Positions 16,755-19,350 of a stretch of DNA of 19,350 bases are shown in pieces. The translations under genes and the position numbers were made by a program. The first letter of the stretch is position 1, and the number at the start of each line of letters is the position of its first letter. The notes under the pieces were generated by a model, which was not told the DNA's origin, ran no database searches, and saw nothing but the letters and a program-made list of their open reading frames with translations. This DNA is from Chitinophagaceae bacterium (GTDB lineage: Bacteria > Bacteroidota > Bacteroidia > Chitinophagales > Chitinophagaceae), in NCBI GenBank assembly GCA_003455235.1, contig DMRT01000296.1, positions 1 to 19,350 on the forward strand. The letters are read 5' to 3'.

Positions 16755-16781
16755 ATCCCGGCCCTGCGCCGGGATTTTTTT
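16755..16781 (+). terminator. Intrinsic terminator after korA
   Basis: Perfect 8-base arms ATCCCGGC (16755-16762) and GCCGGGAT (16768-16775) enclose a 5-base loop and run into seven T residues (16775-16781). The hairpin lies 27 bases after the korA stop and should end a single-gene transcript. Confidence 0.92.
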
Positions 16782-16834
16782 ACAGGCAATGTGGCATTGA
16801 TATTGCAGGAAATGATTTCTGAAACCGCACACCT

Positions 16835-17347
16835 ATGAAACAGCTTCTGAATTTTTTTTCTCCCGCAGGATTATTATTCCTTCTTACAATCTTAATACTG
16901 ACTTCCTGCGAAAAACAGGATGCGCTTACCCCGCAACCCGAACCGGTGGTAACGGATTTTTACATCAGCTTTCAGCAGGATACCATACCGGTAAAGCTTT
17001 CCATTACATCCGGCAGAAGGGAAACAATCAATCAACTGCTTACCACTGCTATTGATGGAAAGCTGCCCGACAGCATTTCCAACAAAACAAGTCTCGTGAT
17101 CAGGGTTACCGGCGATAGTGCAAGAACGTATACCGGTGCGCAAATACTGGCCAGCTACACCGATTCGTCAGGCAATACTTATTCAAATACAGCAACCGAT
17201 ACCATCAATGTGGTGAAACTGACAAAGCTGGAAAAGAAACGTGACGGAAATATCGAAGGTAGTTTTACGATACGGGTAAGTAATTTCACGAAAACCAAAA
17301 CACTTATACTGGCTAATGGAAAAATTTATTCAGTATTTGATGAATAA
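16835..17347 (+). CDS. Small hypothetical lipoprotein
   Basis: This 170-residue protein has a clear lipoprotein signal: a hydrophobic stretch (AGLLFLLTILIL) followed by the lipobox LTSC with lipidated Cys25. The mature part is rich in beta strands, Thr and Ser. Its C-terminal region (GNIEGSFTIRVSN followed by LILANGKIYSVFD) resembles the ending of a common class of small Bacteroidota lipoproteins in which a beta-sandwich carries a G-x-F-x-x-x-V motif and a terminal NGKF-type strand. No catalytic motif is visible, and I cannot assign a function. It sits between the korA terminator and the DUF1800 gene on the same strand. The 146-base gap to DUF1800 makes operon membership uncertain. Confidence 0.78.
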   Translation: MKQLLNFFSPAGLLFLLTILILTSCEKQDALTPQPEPVVTDFYISFQQDTIPVKLSITSGRRETINQLLTTAIDGKLPDSISNKTSLVIRVTGDSARTYTGAQILASYTDSSGNTYSNTATDTINVVKLTKLEKKRDGNIEGSFTIRVSNFTKTKTLILANGKIYSVFDE

Positions 17348-17493
17348 AACCCGGCTGGCAGCATTTTTGTTATTCCTTATCACCCCTGGATCACCCTTAC
17401 TATTCAGAAAACAGCTTCTGGATCATCCATGCAAAAAATAATGCCGGGCCCTGATTAACCGGTGTTCTTTTCAAGTTATTAAACCGCACTCTT
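17348..17493. other. Intergenic region upstream of the DUF1800 gene
   Basis: No gene is seen in these 146 bases. They contain a 7-base direct repeat TGGATCA at 17387-17393 and 17419-17425 (32 bases apart). No TAnnTTTG box and no clear terminator are visible. The promoter of the DUF1800/DUF1501 pair may lie here or further upstream. Confidence 0.4.
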
Positions 17494-19173
17494 ATGAACG
17501 AAACACTGCCCGTAAAGCCGGTCGGATCAAAGCCGCAACTGGTTGCAGAAAAAAAATCTTCTCTTGTTTTTGCCGAAGGTTTGCAGGAATACACGGGAAC
17601 CTGGGATACCGCCCAGGTTGTTCACCTGCTTAAACGAACCCTGTTCGGAGCGAGACTTACGGATGTAAATTATTTTAAAAGCAGAACAATGGCGGAAGCA
17701 GTGGATGAAATACTGCAACCGGCCCCGGCTCCATCTACTGTTCCGTTGAACAATTACAGCGTGAACGGGTATACCGATCCAACCGGTGTAGCGCTTTGGC
17801 AAACCTGGATCAATACCGGGGTTGCACTGGCTGATAAAGACCTCAATGAAAAACGGATTGATTCATTTAAAACATGGTGGCTGGGACAGGTATTGAGCTC
17901 TAACCGTTCCATCCATGAAAAGATGGTGGTGTTCTGGCACAATCACTTTGCCACCGATACTTCTATCAGCAGCGATAAGATCAAAGCACGTTTCTGGTAC
18001 GACCATTATCTTACCCTTCGCCAGCATGCACTTGGTAATTTCAAAAGTATGGCCAAAGCCATCACGCTTGACCCGGCCATGCTGTTTTTTTTAAACGGCG
18101 ACAGTAACGTAAAAGGATCGCCGAATGAAAACTATGCAAGGGAGCTGCAGGAATTATATACTGCCGGAAAGGGCCCTGATTCGCATTATTCCGAAGACGA
18201 TGTGAAAGCTGCCGCGCTGGTGCTTACCGGTCATACGGTTAGCCCCACCACATTTACTTATTTCTTCGACGCCGGCAAACACGACTCTACCAACAAGGAA
18301 TTCTCCTCTTTCTATGGAAACCGCATCATTACCGGTTACAGCGGGCCCAACGGTGCCACTGAGGTGGATGCGTTGCTGGACATGATCTTCCAGCAGGAAG
18401 AAGTATCCAAACATATCTGCCGTAAGATTTACCGGTATTTTATTTATTATAAGATTGATAATGATATTGAGCAAACGATCATTACCCCGCTGGCGCAGCT
18501 TCTCCGCTCCGGCAATTTTGATATCAGCCCGGTATTGTCCGTGCTGTTTAAGAGTCGGCATTTTTATGATATGGTTTACTCATCGGCCTGTGTCATTAAA
18601 AGTCCGCTTGATTTTGTGATCGGTCATTGTCATGAATTCAACGTAACGCTTCCTACGGCATCCGATAATGCAGCCACCTATGCCGTATGGCAGGCCCTGC
18701 GTTATGAAGCAGGTGAGATGCAGCAGGAGTTGGGTTCCATCCCCGAAGTGGCGGGATGGTATGCTTATTACCAGGCACCGGCTTTTCATGAACTGTGGGT
18801 GAACACCGCCACTTACACACGGCGTAATATTTTCACCGACCGCATGATTGCCGATGGCATCACGTATAATATGCAAACAATTGTTGTTGACCCGATTGCT
18901 TTTGCCGACCAGCTGCCAAGTCCGGGTAACCCGAACGGATTGATTGATCAATCCCTGGAGATATTGCTGCGATACCCGTTGTCAGCCAGTGCAAAAGAAT
19001 TCATCAAGCGTTCCATTTTATTAAGCGGGCAGTTGCAGGATTATTACTGGACCAATGCCTGGGATGCTTACAAAGCCAATCCAACCGATATGGCGGCCCG
19101 TGATATTGTGTTAACGAGATTGAAGTCGCTGTATAAATATATCATGAACCTGCCCGAATACCATTTGAGTTAA
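17494..19173 (+). CDS. DUF1800 domain-containing protein
   Basis: This 559-residue protein matches the DUF1800 pattern. It opens with VVHLLKRTLFGARLTDV near residue 45. The helical segment with FKTWWLGQVLSSNRSIHEKMVVFWHNHFATD lies at about 128-158. NENYARELQELYTAGKG at about 211-227 is followed by YSEDDVKAAALVLTGHTV. The family is large and common in Bacteroidota, Planctomycetota and Proteobacteria. Its biochemical role is not established. It is nearly always next to a DUF1501 gene, as here, where the DUF1501 start lies 19 bases after its stop. No signal peptide is visible; the partner carries a Tat-like signal, and whether the two are exported together is unknown. The protein is rich in Trp, Tyr and His, including a conserved WHNHF motif. 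Confidence 0.9.
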   Translation: MNETLPVKPVGSKPQLVAEKKSSLVFAEGLQEYTGTWDTAQVVHLLKRTLFGARLTDVNYFKSRTMAEAVDEILQPAPAPSTVPLNNYSVNGYTDPTGVALWQTWINTGVALADKDLNEKRIDSFKTWWLGQVLSSNRSIHEKMVVFWHNHFATDTSISSDKIKARFWYDHYLTLRQHALGNFKSMAKAITLDPAMLFFLNGDSNVKGSPNENYARELQELYTAGKGPDSHYSEDDVKAAALVLTGHTVSPTTFTYFFDAGKHDSTNKEFSSFYGNRIITGYSGPNGATEVDALLDMIFQQEEVSKHICRKIYRYFIYYKIDNDIEQTIITPLAQLLRSGNFDISPVLSVLFKSRHFYDMVYSSACVIKSPLDFVIGHCHEFNVTLPTASDNAATYAVWQALRYEAGEMQQELGSIPEVAGWYAYYQAPAFHELWVNTATYTRRNIFTDRMIADGITYNMQTIVVDPIAFADQLPSPGNPNGLIDQSLEILLRYPLSASAKEFIKRSILLSGQLQDYYWTNAWDAYKANPTDMAARDIVLTRLKSLYKYIMNLPEYHLS

Positions 19174-19192
19174 TCAATCCAATACCGTTATT

Positions 19193-19350
19193 ATGCAACG
19201 CAGAAACTTTTTAAAGCAAACCATTCAGGGAGCCGTGCTGCCTTCTATACTGGGTGGTTTATCCGTACGGGCCTGGGCAGAGTCGCCGCTTTTGCGCTCA
19301 CTCAGCGGCGCCGATAATGATCACGTGCTTGTGCTGATACAACTGGCCGG
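19193..19350 (+). CDS. DUF1501 domain-containing protein (3' truncated), Tat signal
   Basis: An ATG at 19193 opens a frame that runs without a stop to the window end (52 complete codons). It begins MQRRNFLKQT and continues with a hydrophobic stretch (GAVLPSILGGLSVRAWA). This is a twin-arginine signal with the RRxFLK core. The stretch DNDHVLVLIQLAG at the edge is the usual opening of the DUF1501 domain, an alkaline-phosphatase-like fold. Position 19 bases after a DUF1800 gene is the standard arrangement and makes the call firm despite the truncation. The protein should be exported folded by the Tat system; its substrate is unknown. Confidence 0.88.
   Translation, partial: MQRRNFLKQTIQGAVLPSILGGLSVRAWAESPLLRSLSGADNDHVLVLIQLA

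Overview
The window looks like a chromosomal segment of a Bacteroidota bacterium, most likely a Chitinophagaceae-type member of the Sphingobacteriia/Chitinophagia group. This is inferred from five things: a type IX secretion C-terminal sorting domain on a PKD-repeat protein, several SPII lipoproteins, weak Shine-Dalgarno signals with TAnnTTTG -7 boxes close to start codons, a DUF1800/DUF1501 gene pair, and MutL and KorA proteins of recognisable Bacteroidota type. No tRNA, rRNA, CRISPR array, insertion sequence or phage gene was found. No gap between genes exceeds 300 bases; the largest is about 185.

Layout. (1) 1-3711, plus strand: a three-gene export operon (ABC transporter truncated by the window edge, HlyD-type adaptor, TolC-type outer-membrane channel). 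Its genes are joined by 4-base ATGA overlaps, the classic type I secretion or tripartite export set. (2) 3737-6658, minus: a large periplasmic fusion of a NagZ-like GH3 glycosidase with a serine beta-lactamase-family domain. (3) 6720-8540, plus: mutL. (4) 8545-14767, minus: a protein with the residue pattern of an M14-like zinc carboxypeptidase, a secreted PKD-repeat protein ending in a strong terminator, a DacB/PBP4-type lipoprotein, and a degenerate arginase/formimidoylglutamase-family protein. (5) 14895-19350, plus: a fused gamma-alpha subunit of a 2-oxoacid:ferredoxin oxidoreductase with a strong terminator, a small lipoprotein, and a DUF1800 gene followed by the start of a DUF1501 gene cut off by the window edge.

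How the genes relate. Only the export operon and the DUF1800/DUF1501 pair are clearly functional units. Three genes (NagZ/beta-lactamase fusion, DacB, and possibly the M14-like protein) point to peptidoglycan turnover, but unrelated genes separate them and they are not an operon.

I do not see a convincing new multi-gene system. The most interesting signals are at residue level. The ABC ATPase has altered signature, Walker B and H-loop motifs. MutL appears to lack all the metal-binding motifs of its endonuclease site. The arginase-family protein keeps only part of the metal-ligand set. An otherwise unannotatable protein carries a full ordered set of M14-like catalytic residues.
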